64,000 bases of DNA from Serinus canaria (Eukaryota; Chordata; Aves; Passeriformes; Fringillidae). The stretch is from assembly GCF_022539315.1 (NCBI RefSeq), contig NC_066342.1:16447346-16511345 (forward strand), given 5' to 3'. This document shows, one piece after another, positions 33,448 to 43,891 of the stretch (positions are counted from its first letter, which is position 1; each line of letters opens with the position of its first letter). The position numbers were made by a program, and so were the translations under genes. Below the pieces are notes generated by a model that saw only the letters and a program-made list of their open reading frames with translations, made no database searches and was not told where the DNA came from.

Positions 33448-33867
33448 TGAGACAGAGTAGAAATTTTCCAGGTTCCAGGATAGAAGTCCTTTTGATTTAG
33501 GTTAAATGTACATCTTTTAGTTAAGCCTTGGAATCTTAGCTGTTTAGTCTGAACTCAGAACATTGCATCAGTGAAGGGCAGAGATAAGGCGGGGGAAGAT
33601 GGGTCAACTTGGCCTAGGAATTTTTTTCTGATAACAAAAGAACTAGCGCTAAATGTCATGCAAAGTGTGTAAAATGAATATGTATGAACCTATTGTGAAA
33701 TTGTATGCATATGTATTTGGGGAGAAGGATAAAAAGGGGACCTGAAGGTCCCAGAGGTACGCATGCCTTTTAAGGGGAGTAATCCCCGCATGCGTCCAGC
33801 GCTGCAATAAACATACCGGCTTTACAACTTTTACAAAGTTGTGGAGTTTTATTTTCTCCGCAAAACA
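33448..33867 (+). repeat. 3' LTR of ERV E
   Basis: 420 bp, TGAGACAGAGTAG...CCGCAAAACA, following the polypurine tract. It is very similar to the two copies in the tandem units. Confidence 0.9.
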
Positions 33868-33878
33868 CCCCCCCCCAG

Positions 33879-34016
33879 GCAGTGGATGAAGCTGAAACAG
33901 AAAGTGTTAGCAGGCAGCTATTGATACACACATTTACACAAGTTTGGCTGAATGCTTCTTGTGATCTCGATCCAGTATATTTAGTTCTGTTTGAATACAG
34001 GACTCCAAAGATATAA
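33879..34016 (+). other. Unassigned 45-codon open frame after an AG acceptor-like site
   Basis: After a C-rich tract ending CAG, the frame from GCA at 33879 is open for 45 codons (IHTFTQVWLNASCDLDPVY in the middle) until TAA at 34014-34016. The composition looks protein-like and the pyrimidine tract plus AG would serve as a splice acceptor, but part of that tract may be insertion flank. I do not recognise the protein. Confidence 0.3.
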
Positions 34017-34469
34017 TGCTTAGAAGCTCTTAGTTGATCACTCCATCTTCCTCACTCCCTATCCAGGTTTAATTTGTCAGAGCTTTTGTGTGAAAAAAAA
34101 ATAAATTAGCAAGTTGAATCTTTCCTTGCAGTGAATAGTATTGCACATTTGATACAAATACCACAAGATGCATTCCTTTTTATTTAGTTCATATCAGGTT
34201 TGAAAGCCCTCTGTTCCTTCATATTAGCAGTCGAGGACACACAGTGAGTTACAATCTGTGACCTCTAAATCTGGTCTCCATAACAAGAACAATGGTATGT
34301 CAGACTCAGAAATAATGTGCTGTTCCATAGTTTGCTGCATCGAGGCAAAAAAAGGACAAAAATAAATATATAGATATAATAGGGCTATACTGGCAAATGT
34401 GAAGCCAGAATCCAAAGAGATAGTAGAATAAAGCTTGCTCAGAATTTGCCCATGGCAAGCACCTCTCAT
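34017..34469. other. Unassigned spacer
   Basis: AT-rich sequence with no recognised gene or repeat. It may be host 3' flank. Confidence 0.3.
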
Positions 34470-34786
34470 ATCCTCATTTTTATTGGAAAATGCAGTCTCC
34501 ACAGAATAGGCCCAAAATAGAACTGAGGCTGACCTAAAACAGAGGCTAGATGGAATTAAAGAATAAAGTAGGTATTTAATAAAAGGCCTCAATGGATACA
34601 CCTTGGGCAGTACAAGAGCCCAGCCAGGGCTACACCCAAGATGAACCCACAATGGTCACAAAATGGATGACCGGTCACAAGGTCTCTCGCTTTTATAAGT
34701 TGTGGTCCATTAGCATATTGGAGTTAATTGTCCAATTATAGCTTTAGGTTATAAAGTCCCATCCTTCTTGTTTTCTCTCTTCAGTC
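34470..34786 (-). repeat. Probable left part of the 3' LTR of ERV G
   Basis: On the minus strand TATAAAAG (complement of about 34690-34697) is followed about 210 bp on by AATAAA (complement of about 34478-34483), as in an LTR. Since provirus F is flanked by an exact hexamer duplication, this sequence was once continuous with 40398-40581, which abuts the ERV G polypurine tract. The outer end is a guess. Confidence 0.35.
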
Positions 34787-35080
34787 TGTCACCCTGATTT
34801 TGTAAAACTTTGTAAGCCTTCTGATGTTTATATTCTCTCAACAAACTTTCTCACACACAATTCTGTAAATAACCTATGTTTTGCATTCTTTCATGGAGGT
34901 GGAGAGAATTGATGGACCCTTGGTCTGTCCAGTGGCATTGGAGAGGTGGCACTGTCACCCTCCAATCCACTGTCACCTTTGGAAAACTATAAATGTTGGA
35001 GTCAGAAAATAAAGGGGCTCTTTTTTGTTCCCCTCGAGAGCAGCAGTGTCTGTGTCATCATTTCGTGCCTTATCGTGACA
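34787..35080 (+). repeat. 5' LTR of provirus F
   Basis: 294 bp, TGTCACCCTGATTT...CTTATCGTGACA. CTATAAATG (about 34987) is the TATA box; AATAAAGG (about 35008) is the poly(A) signal. It is near-identical to the 3' LTR apart from a few short indels. Confidence 0.92.
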
Positions 35081-35082
35081 TC

Positions 35083-35100
35083 TGGTGAACCCCTTCGTGT
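35083..35100 (+). promoter_or_regulatory. Primer-binding site of provirus F
   Basis: Two bases after the LTR, TGGTGAACCCCTTCGTGT. The first six bases are as in tryptophan-tRNA primer sites of alpharetroviruses, but the rest diverges, so the tRNA is not assigned. Confidence 0.5.
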
Positions 35101-35197
35101 GAATTTGAGACCTTGAGTGTCGTGCGGCCTTGCTGGGTGAGGTTGTATTATTCCCCCCCCCTTGTTTGCTTGGCGTTGCCTGCTGCTCTTGTGAGAG

Positions 35198-36540
35198 ATG
35201 GCAGCCTCTGTGAGTTCCTCGGATGTTTCTGTTCTTTTAGACCTCTGGAAAGTTATCCTCGATCAGAGGGGAGTTTCCCTTTCCTGGAGTGAGTTTGAGA
35301 GTCTGTTTTTGTGGGCCAGAGAGCAAGGGTTTTTTCGGACTCTTTGGAGGCGCTCTCTAGGGAGGCGTGGTCTCGTGTGTCTCATGGTTGTTCTCCTTGA
35401 CGATTCGGTGGATGTGAGATCGCTGATGGTGCACTGGCAGAAGTTGAGTGACATTTGGCGGGGGTCTCTCGTTATGCTCTCGGGGTTCCTAGGGATCCCT
35501 TCTGTCTCGGATATGGAGGAGGGGGAGTCTGATTTTCTGTATGACGCAGGACCCTCATCCCCCACCCCGAGAGGGAGAGCTGGGGGGCAGCTCCGCCTCG
35601 GAGGGCGATGTCTGTTCCCCGGGGTAGATTGGGCTCCTGGCCAGCTAGTCCGAGCCCGGCGGGGGGTGCCCGCGGGCATCTGGGAGCTCCGTGGAGCAGG
35701 GGGGCCGCCCTCGCCCCGCCCCGCCCCGCACGGCTGGCGGGACGGGGGGGGACCCTCCCTCCCTGTGTGCCTTCCCGGCGCTTGGGGACGGCGGGCAGTC
35801 ACGGGCCCTGCTCCCGCCTCTGTTTGACTCTGATTCCGTGACGATTCTGTGTCCGCACTGTGGCTCTCCGCCAAGTACCCCTGGCTGCAGTAGAGACGGC
35901 TTCGCCTCCCCTGGGTCGGCTTCTCGGAGGGGGGGGCGGTTTCTCCCGTCCCTGGGCAAGCGCAGTCCGTGGCCGCAGCCCGGGGCGGGCCGTTCATCGC
36001 TCCTCCGGCGGGCCCGGCCCCCGCGGCCGAGCAGCCGGCCCCGCCTCGCCCGGCGGAGGTGGTACCGGCTGCCGCCTCTCGCGGCACGGGCCCGGCGCTC
36101 ATCGGGGCTTTGCCCGCCCCCCTTGTGCCGGCCCGCTCTGACGTGACTCCATGGGCCGTGCCCCTTTTGGCACCCGGCCCCGCCCCCGTGTCGGGGGAGG
36201 GGGACTCCGCGCCGGTTTCACGATCCGTGCCGACGCCCGCGCCTGCCCCCCCCGCTGAGCCCTCTGCCGGGGCTGCGGCGCGGCAGGGCGCTGAGGTGTT
36301 TCGATTTAGCGCGTCTACCGACGCTGCCGGCGGGAGGCCGGTGACTCCTCGGGGCCATGGTCAATCCTCGTTGGTTTTCTGGACGCTGCCTTCATGTCAG
36401 GCGACGGCTCCATGTTAATGGCCAGGCTTTGCCGGGTTCGGGAAACCGGAAGCGGAGCGCGCCCGGAGAGATGCGCTCCGACACAAGTCTCTCTCCAGAC
36501 CCCGGAGCCGATGGAGGTCTGCTAGGCCGGCTTGCGGCCA
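35198..36540 (+). pseudogene. gag: Gag of provirus F: matrix and proline/alanine-rich linker
   Basis: The ATG at 35198 opens MAASVSSSDVSVLLDLWKVI. The first 120 residues form a helical, matrix-like domain ending near FLYDAGPSS. Beyond about 35600 the sequence becomes extremely GC-rich and encodes proline-alanine-glycine-rich linker in changing frames. No major homology region and no zinc knuckle is visible before the dUTPase at about 36540, so capsid and nucleocapsid seem deleted. The overlapping antisense frame 35263-36102 is a composition artefact. Confidence 0.7.
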
Positions 36541-37300
36541 GCACCCGTGGCATCAGCAGGTGTGGAGTGTCTGCACCGCAGCAGCTGTTGTCTTAGAATC
36601 TTGTCGGATACACAAGATTCCCCTGGATGCTTTTGGTCCCTTGGGTGGGAGGCATGAGTGCTCTCCTGATGGGGAGGTCTAGCGCCACCATTCAGGGCAT
36701 CATTGTGCACCTGGGGGCTCATTGATGCAGACTTCACAGGGCAGATTTGTGCCATGGTTTCCACACCCACCCCCCCGTCACAGTCCCAACAGGGACGCGC
36801 ATTGCTCAACTTGTGCTTTAATTGTCCTCTGTTCGCAGGACGGCTGACCGGTCATGTGGTGTGGGCGGCTTGGGATCACTAAGTCGCCTAAAGTTCCCTG
36901 GAACCACCGTCCTGTCCAAGGACCGTCCCGAGATGCTGGTGAACCCTGTACCAACCCTGGTGTCGACGTTGTCGGACATCCGCCTCCGCGGACTTCATTG
37001 ACAGTGGGGCTGATGTCACGATTCTCTCCCTTGCGCCTCATCCCCCGGACGTGGCCCTGGATCCGGTGGAGACGCCTGTCACAGGACTGGGAGGGACGGT
37101 GCATATGTTTGTGACCAGCGGCCGTGCTGGCGCAAACCCGGAGGGACAGACGGCCGGGTTAGGCCTCATGTTACCTCTACCCCTGCTAACCTTGGGGGAG
37201 GGATGTTCTTCCGCCTGGGAGGTGCACATCGTGACGGGTTTTGATGGGGGCCACTGCGACGAAGGGCACAGACTGTTATGCCTCCTATACGGTGGCTGGT
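36541..37300 (+). pseudogene. pro: dUTPase-like domain and protease of provirus F
   Basis: In shifting frames: CRIHKIPLDAFGPLG (about 36600-36640) and LIDADFTGQICAMVS (about 36720-36765). The latter corresponds to the dUTPase motif Gly-x-Ile-Asp-x-Asp-Tyr/Phe-x-Gly. The protease follows at 36995 with FIDSGADVTILSLAPH, where the catalytic Asp-Ser-Gly-Ala is intact. dUTPase removes dUTP; the protease matures Gag-Pol. Frameshifts separate the domains. Confidence 0.72.
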
Positions 37301-38580
37301 AGACAAGCCTGTTTGGGAGAACCAGTGGCCCACTCCCTCATGAAAAATTGGTGTCGCCCTTCGAAATCTGGTGCAGGAGCAGTGGACCAGGGTCATCTGG
37401 AGTTCTACCAGTCCCTGGAAACACTCTGTCTTCTGCATCAAAAAGATATCTGGGAAATGGAGGTTTTGCACAGACCTCCGAAGGTCAGCCGTGATGGAAG
37501 GCATGGGAACATTGCAGGTGGGCATAGCATCAGCCTACCATGCTTCCCGCGGGATGGCGATCTCATGTGGGTCTGAAGGGATTGTTTCTTTACAATTCCT
37601 TGCATCCAAACGACAGGCCGAAATTGCCTCCACGGTGCCAGCAATTAACACGCTGAGCCGGACAGGAGATATCAATGGATGGACGCTGCCCAGGGCATGC
37701 GCATTCCCCAGCCATATGCCAATGGTATGTGGCCACAGGCCTTGTCTGGAGTTTCGCAAGCAGTTCTCGATGCACGTCTGTATCATTATATGGACGACAT
37801 TTGGTGGCTGGCGCCACCAGATGAGTGCTGAGGATTCAGCCTCTGGTTGCGGATGCTTGCATGCTCATGGGCTGCAAGTGGCTCCAGAAAAGGTTCAACA
37901 ACAACCACCTTGGAAGTATTTGGGGGGCAAAATTCTGGAACGACAATTGTCACCAAGAGGTGCAATTTGTGCATTCTGGTGAAGACACTGAATGATGCTC
38001 AGAAATTGGTAAGTGTCTCACTTGGTTGCGTCCATATTTGGGACGGACCGATGCACAGCTGTCTCCACTGTATGATTTGTTGAAAGCGAGCCAATGATCG
38101 AACGTCAACCTCGCACGGTGACCCCTGAGGCGCAAAAGATGCTGGAGGTGGTTCAGCAAGCTTGTTCGGCTTGCCAAGTTCATCGCATTGATCCCTCGTT
38201 GATGTCACTGTATTCATCACACTCCAGATTCGATCCCACAGGTATCATTGGACAGTGGAGTGACAAATGGTCCGATTCCTTGCACATCTTGGAATGGGTT
38301 TCCTGCCCATCAGCCGCAGAAGATGGCAACTGCATGTTGAGCTAATCGCTCGCTTGATAATCAAATGCCGGCACGGTGTTTGCAATTGATGGGTGCGGAT
38401 CCCGCAAGATTGTACTCCCGGTTTTGCAACGGGGGATTTTGACTGGAGCTTTGCAAAACAGTGTGTCCCTGCAGATGCTCTGGAAAACTTTTCAGGGCAG
38501 ATCACTATCATTGCCCAGCCCTAAGCTGTTGCATGTGGCGAGATTCACACAAATGTCTTTGCGGCCCAAAAAATAGTCAG
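37301..38580 (+). pseudogene. pol: Reverse transcriptase of provirus F
   Basis: The fingers region has LVQEQ and SPWKHSVFCIKKISGKWRF (about 37370-37460). The palm has YHYMDDIWWLAPP near 37780-37815, so YMDD is intact. Thumb and connection fragments extend to about 38570. Frames change many times, with stops near 37970 and 38090, so no polymerase can be made. Confidence 0.8.
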
Positions 38581-39880
38581 GAACCGTGCAAGGACCCACC
38601 GTCTTCACGACGGTTCCGGGAGGACCGGAAAGGCCATTGTTACCTGGAAGGCTGGATCTGAGTGGGATGGTAGGTTTTGGAAGGTGCATGAGGATGGATC
38701 AGCCAATTGGTTGAAACTAGGGCTGCTGTCATGGCATTTGAGAAATTTTCCCAGGAGCCTTTCAACTTGGTCACGGATTCCGCTATGTGGCCGACATCGC
38801 GCTAGCGATGGGTCATTCGGTTTGAAGGAGGTCAGTATCCCTGCCTTGTTTCATTGCTGAAGACTTGTGGCATGCCATTCAGGCTCGGGTTCATCCTTCT
38901 ATGTTTGCATGTGCGGGGTCACACCTCTTTGCCAGCTTTATAGTGGAAGGTAACGCGAGGGCTGACAAGTTGGCGACCCAGCGGGGTGGCACCTCCAGCC
39001 TGCAACACTCGTGGTCAGGCCAAGGCATTCACAGGGGTTTGTTCACACCAAAACGGCACATAGACCCCTGCAGAAGCAGTTTCAGCGAATAAGACAAGGC
39101 AAAACAAAAAAAAAAAAAAAAAAAGAAAAACAACTGCGGCTCGGTGACATGGTGAGTCGTGTGGACGACTTGCCACGCGCTTGCTCCGCCTTTGCCGGCC
39201 AGGGGTAACCCCAGAGGCCTTATGGCCTTGGAGCTTTGGCAGACCGAGGTCAACCCAGATTGCCGAGTTGGCCGGCTCAAGTATGTGCATAGTCACGGTG
39301 GACACGTCTCGCTCTGCGAGGTGGGCTTCTGCTCACACTGGAGAAAGGAGGAAACGGCCGGGATGTTCATTGCACACTAGAGGCAGGCCTTTGGCCGTTC
39401 TGGGCATACCTTCTGCTGTGAAGACCGACAAGGTGTCTGCTTACGCATCACATGAAGGATGCAGGGCAGTTCCTCCTGCAGTGTGGGGGTGTCTCACACA
39501 AAGTTTGGTATCTCTCATTCATCCACCGGTTCAAGCTCGTGTTAGAATCGGCTCATGGTACTCTGAAAGCGGTTCTTCAAAAACAAAAACGGGGGGGGAA
39601 TGCAGGGTGAAACCCCGCACAGTCGGTTGGCGAAAGGCTTTGTACACAATCAATCATCTCACTGTGGCCGCAGAACTCAAATAATCCGTCATTTTGAACC
39701 ATCATTCTCATTGCAGGCTGCGGATGAGGCACTTCAGCCTCGAGCGAAGGTTTCGGGTGCGGAATTTAGTCACCAAACAGTGGGAAGGTCCCTATGACCT
39801 TATCGTCTTTGAGGCGCAAGTATGCTGTGTATCGCACAGATATGGGGTACGCTGGTACACTCGAAGCGTGTTCGCCTGAC
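38581..39880 (+). pseudogene. pol: RNase H and integrase of provirus F
   Basis: The RNase H end is at 38865-38985 (HPSMFACAGSHLFASFIVEG, then NARADKLA). The integrase zinc-module region lies near 39000-39060. An A-run (39107-39123) interrupts. The core is recognisable as NPRGLMALELWQTEVN near 39210 and, after decay, AHGTLKAVLQKQK near 39550. The C-terminal domain is NLVTKQWEGPYDLIVFEAQV at 39760-39825. Multiple frameshifts. Confidence 0.78.
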
Positions 39881-40100
39881 CTGCGACCGCAAGAGACAGA
39901 ACCCGGCCGACGGGCACATGGAGACCGGCCACCTGAAAGGCATCAAGCGGGTGACTCATCGAGTGATGAACTCGGATGCAGACGCGCGAGTGATCGCTTG
40001 ATGACTCCTCCGCAATGGACACTGAACATGTTCATGTTTGTCTTTCACATTGTTCATTTTCTTTTTCGCTTTTTTCTTTTTTAGACAGAAAAGGGTGAGA
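39881..40100 (+). other. 3' end of provirus F, polypurine tract, no env
   Basis: Between integrase and LTR there are only about 220 bp. A frame at 39794-40084 ends in a hydrophobic, phenylalanine-rich stretch (MFMFVFHIVHFLFRFFLF), which could be the remains of an env anchor or chance. AGAAAAGGGTGAGA (40087-40100) is the polypurine tract. Confidence 0.5.
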
Positions 40101-40391
40101 TGTCACCCTGATTTGTAAAACTTTGTAAGCCTTCTGATGTTTATATTCTTAACAAACTTTCTCACACACAATTCTGTAAATAACCTATGTTTTGCATTCT
40201 TTCATGGAGGTGGAGAGAATTGATGGACCCTGGTCTGTCCAGTGGCATTGGAGAGGTGGCACTGTCACCCTCCAATCCACTGTCACCTTTGGAAAACTAT
40301 AAATGTTGGAGTCAGAAAATAAAGGTGCTCTTTTTTTGTTCCCCTCGAGAGCAGCAGTGTCTGTGTCATCATTTCGTGCCTTATCTCAACA
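40101..40391 (+). repeat. 3' LTR of provirus F
   Basis: 291 bp, TGTCACCCTGATTT...TTATCTCAACA, followed directly by the second copy of the hexamer TCAGTC. Confidence 0.93.
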
Positions 40392-40397
40392 TCAGTC

Positions 40398-40593
40398 CAT
40401 GTTGTTTATGCTCTTGGGCCTGAAATTTGGTTCGGTTGCCCTGGGTCCCCAGCTAGAGAAGGAATTGTTTTGTCTAGCTACTCTGTGAAGAGAGCTTACT
40501 ATCCCTTAATATGAAGCTCAGAACTACACACTAAAGCAGTACAGAATCTGAAAAATATAAAAGTTAAAACCTAAGGCATCATTTCCCCCCTTT
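40398..40593 (-). repeat. Right part of the 3' LTR and polypurine tract of ERV G
   Basis: In the minus sense the polypurine tract AAAGGGGGGAAA (complement of 40582-40593) is followed by TGATGCCTTAGG, the LTR start (right end at 40581). The LTR is cut at 40397 by provirus F and should resume left of 34781. Confidence 0.6.
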
Positions 40594-40970
40594 AGAGGCT
40601 CATCAAGGCCTTTACCTTGTCAAGTCTCTATTCTAAATATCTACTAATAAAGGCATTTAATAACAGATAAGTATCTAACAAATAGTAAACAACTATCAAT
40701 ATAAACATCTAGCAACAGATAAATATCTAATAGTAAATAAATACCCAATAGTAGCTAAAGTACTAATAACAATAAATATCTAACAGTAAATATCTAATAA
40801 TAGATAAATTCCTAACAATATTAATAATAATAAACAATATAAACTGTAATAAACATCTAACAACAGTAATGCCGTGCACAGTCGGGTATCATGCAAAGAA
40901 GAATAATGACTCTTGTGAACAGTTCTTTAGGCACATAAGAGGAATCATTTAAAACATGTTTTTATCTGCA
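40594..40970. repeat. AT-rich degenerate tandem repeat
   Basis: From about 40630 to 40880 a loose unit around AAATATCTAA/CAATAGATA recurs many times with changes. It lies between the pol end and the polypurine tract of ERV G, where env would be expected. Confidence 0.6.
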
Positions 40971-41997
40971 TCAGTCTCTGTTTTTTACAGTTGTTTCAGG
41001 AATAGAAGCCTTCTTAACTCTGGAGTAGTGAATCCAGGGTCCTTTGCCAGCAGCTTTGACTGCAGTGAGGATGGTCAGCAGAACCTGGAATAGTCCTCTC
41101 CAATTGGCTTGTAGAGTATCACTGTCCCACCACTTAACATAGACCCAGTCTCCGGGTTGAAATAGGTGTGCAGGTGTGTTAAGTCCTATGGGTCTGGATA
41201 GCACCATGTAATTCTGGAGCTTTTGCAAAGTGGAACCTAAAGCCATTAGATATTTCTGCAAATCAAGTTTCCCCTTCATGTGAATTTCACCTGGAACATG
41301 CGGAATCTGATATGGCCTGCCTTACAGTATTTCATAGGGACTGATGTTATCCCTCTTGCCTTGGTTGTATGCAGATTCTCAGTTAAACTATAGGCAAGGC
41401 CTGAACTCATGTCATGGATGTTTCCCGACAAATTTTGCTAATTTATGTTTTGAGAGTCCCGTTCATATGTTCAACTTTACCACTCACTCGGGGTCTATAA
41501 GATGTATGCAGATCCCAAGTAATTCCTAAAACCCAACTAATTTCTTTAACCACTGTTGCAACAAAGTGTGGTCCCCTATCTGATGACATCCCCAAGGGAA
41601 CCCCGAACCTTGGAATTATATGATTGAGCAAAGCTTTCACCACTTTTTTGGCTGTGTTAGTGCAACAGGGGTAAGCTTCTGGCCATTTACTGAAGGTGTC
41701 AACTAATACCAGTATGTACCAGTATCCCTCTTTGCATGGTAACTCCACAAAATCTATTTGCCCATAATCTCCAGGAAAATCCCCTGCTTTTGTTGCTCTT
41801 AACACAACTCTTTTTCTTGTGTTAGGGTTGGTTTTACAACTGATTTCACATTTGCTCACTATTGATTGTACAATATCAGTCGTTCCCTTTCCTACTACTA
41901 CCTTCTTTAGAAATTTCAGAAGGTTTTCAACCCCAAAATGTGTGTTTTCATGGTCTCTCTGAGCTTGCTCCCGAAGGATCAGGGGTGGGACTACCAC
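40971..41997 (-). pseudogene. pol: Pol of ERV G (gamma-like): integrase
   Basis: The minus frame 41443-41997 is open for 184 codons. It contains a zinc module (HENTHFGVENL ... CEISCKTN) and a catalytic core with YGQIDFVELPC, SSDRGPHFVATVVKE and GKVEHMNGTLK, so the three acidic residues appear present. The C-terminal domain is at 40971-41279 (WVYVKWWDSDTLQANWRG, IHYSRVKKA). Between 41280 and 41443 the frame is broken. This is the best preserved integrase in the window but is split in two frames. Confidence 0.85.
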
Positions 41998-42059
41998 CTG
42001 GTTTTCTGGTGTATCAGCCCATCCACACTCTGTGATCTCAGCTTTAATAAACTTAATTA

Positions 42060-42656
42060 GTTTGTGGTCTGCTTGGCCATATTTTGGGGTCTACCCTGAC
42101 AAATCAATCTCTTTTTGTGGAATTACTGCAAGAATAACTTTTTCTGCAATCCCTCTTGCTGCTTTATCAGCAAAGCAATTTCCCAATTCTGGAGTGGTTT
42201 TCCCTTTTTGGTGACCTCTACAATGCATGATAGCTATTTCTGCAGGTTTTTTAATGCTCTCTAAGAGAGCAAGTATTTGTTCAGCATGTTTGATTTGATT
42301 ACCTTGAGCGTTCAGAAGTCCTCTCTCCTTCCAGATGGCTCCATGGGAGTGGACAACACTTAAATGCATATTTAGAGTCAGTCCACGTATTTACCTTTTT
42401 TCCTTCACTCAGGTCTAGGGCTCTCATCAGTGCAATCAGTTCACCTTTCTATGATGAGACATCTGCTGGGAGGGCCTTTGCCTCGATCATCTTGTCCTGT
42501 GTGGTCACTGTATAGCCTATAATCCTTTTGCCATTTTTCATAAAGCTGCTTCCATTTGTAAAAAGCTCCCAATCTGGATTTCCCAGGGGCATGCCTTTCA
42601 GGTCTGGTCGGCTGGAATAGACTTCTTCAATTGTTTGCAAACAATCTGTCTTGGTT
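42060..42656 (-). pseudogene. pol: Pol of ERV G: RNase H
   Basis: Minus frames: 42449-42640 with WELFTNGSSFMKNGKRIIGY (the first catalytic aspartate of the TDGSS motif reads Asn), then 42091-42369 with IMHCRGHQKG and CFADKAARGIAEK. A solo LTR interrupts at 42657; the coding sequence resumes at 43374. Confidence 0.8.
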
Positions 42657-43373
42657 TGAAAAGATAGGTGTCTGCTAAAAGGAAGGTAAGAGCCTCCCCT
42701 GAAATGGACAATGTAAACCCCCTCCCTCTGAATTTTTATAATTTTGAAATTAAAAGGCTCTCAGGCAAGGATATGGGAATAGGAATAACAGTTATTTACT
42801 AGAAAAACTAAAAATACAAATGCAATAGTACCAAAAAAAAAAAACCCAAACCAAAACCAACACTGACAGAGTCAGAATACAACCTGACACCCTGTGGGTC
42901 AGGGTGGTGGTAGCAGTCTGATTAAATGGTGGCTGCTGCAGTCCTCCTGGAGTGACAAATATAGTTCTGTTTAAGCAGTGATCCTGTAGAAGGGTGTAGT
43001 TTTCCTCTGAAGGTATGGTGGTGGTGTAGATGGGCCTGGTCTTCCTCTGGGAATCCAGTGGAGAAGACAGCTGCTCCTCTGGGAATCCAGTGGGAAAAGG
43101 CTGCCTCTTATGTTCCAAAATCTCAGACTATATCCAAGAAGGAATGCTTGGCTCCTCCTCCAGGGCAGAGCATCTCACAATGGGATGATGTAATTTTATC
43201 AGTCATGCAGTGAGACTCAGTGGCCCATTAACAGAAGATATTTCCCAAAGAGAGGATTGGTTTGTGGAAGAGATAAAGAAAACTGCCCAATTAACAGAAA
43301 ATAACTGCCCCACCTCTAACAGATGGCAAATAGAATACAACACTTATCTTACAACCCAGGACACAATCATGTT
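42657..43373. mobile_element. Solo LTR, ERVL-type family Z, inserted in pol of ERV G
   Basis: 717 bp, TGTCTTGGTTTGAAAAG...ACAACCCAGGACA. The pentamer CAATC is duplicated exactly at 42652-42656 and 43374-43378. It is related to the outer LTR at 21990-24337. A second copy after the N gap (44554-45263) is almost certainly the same insertion assembled twice. Confidence 0.92.
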
Positions 43374-43706
43374 CAGGCTTGTGGAAACTTGGCTAGCTGG
43401 GATAAATGGTGGTTTAACCTCAGTAGCATATACAGAAGGTGTTAACCTGAGACTGTGGGGAACAGGATACTTAAAAAGAGACCCTTAGCCAGGTCATGGC
43501 AGGAAGAGTGGGGTCATGGGAATCAATATGTTAATAGAACTATCCTATATTTGGCCAGGTTTCTGTTTCTTGTTCTCAGTTGGCTGGGAACCTGTTACTT
43601 ATAAGGTCATGTTCTGAGTTTGCATTCGTGATTGAACACTTACCCACAGAAGACCCCTATACCTTGTGGCGTTTGCCACGCCCCCCCATCTTTGGATCTT
43701 GACCCC
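43374..43706 (-). pseudogene. Sequence upstream of RNase H of ERV G, or LTR of I
   Basis: The minus strand next to the LTR reads in frame into RNase H (PPFIPASQVSTSLNMI before the target pentamer). Further right no RT motifs are visible. On the plus strand a TATA-like ACTTATAAGG (about 43597) could belong to the 5' LTR of provirus I. The border between the two elements is not resolved. Confidence 0.4.
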
Positions 43707-43891
43707 TGTCCTAAGGTGATGTTATGATGCTTGTATCCCCAATCGTCTGTTCTGTTAATGCTGGATATTATATGCTGTGCCTTCAAGACTGGCTGAGAGC
43801 GAAGGCAGGGAGAAGAAGAAGCACAGAGTTTGTTATCAGGGACTGGACTCACTCCTCCTCAGTCTACTGGAACACTGTTATTGTCTGGGCA
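43707..43891 (+). mobile_element. Start of family X solo LTR, cut by the gap
   Basis: 185 bp, beginning TGTCCTAAGGTGATG, identical in content to the start of 45607-46246, then runs into N. It is interpreted as the first assembly copy of that LTR. Confidence 0.85.

Larger units (their letters stand above)
28583..33867 (+). mobile_element. ERV E, gamma-like provirus with large internal deletions
   Basis: LTRs at 28583-29000 and 33448-33867 flank a 4.4-kb interior with leader, gag N-terminus, protease, RT, the RNase H end, integrase and a short env remnant. An intact gamma-type provirus would be about twice as long. Insertion lies in the 3' flank of the ME2-like gene. The flanks are C-rich (CCCCACC and CCCCCCC), which hides the target duplication. 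Confidence 0.88.
34787..40391 (+). mobile_element. Provirus F, env-less dUTPase-bearing (beta/alpha-like) retrovirus
   Basis: The 5' LTR 34787-35080 and 3' LTR 40101-40391 are flanked by an exact hexamer duplication TCAGTC (34781-34786 and 40392-40397). The interior is 5.0 kb: gag matrix, GC-rich linker, dUTPase, protease, RT, RNase H, integrase, with no env. Integrase is followed within about 200 bp by the polypurine tract. Coding sequence is GC-rich, unlike neighbouring ERVs, and broken by many frameshifts. Confidence 0.93.

Noticed and set aside
34224..34652. 142-codon minus frame right of ERV E
   Set aside because: No recognisable motif; it overlaps the probable ERV G LTR signals and has ordinary AT-rich composition.
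35263..36102. A 279-codon antisense frame in the GC-rich gag of provirus F
   Set aside because: It is proline/arginine/serine-rich low complexity opposite a GC-rich sense region, with no recognisable domain; a composition shadow.
39107..39125. A-run as the poly(A) tail of a retroposed transcript
   Set aside because: It lies inside the integrase region of provirus F, with integrase codons continuing beyond it; no retroposon body precedes it.
43374..43488. A plus-strand frame (43210-43488, repeated at 45111) as a novel protein
   Set aside because: It starts inside a family Z LTR and crosses its end and target duplication; the minus strand carries the better-supported pol reading.
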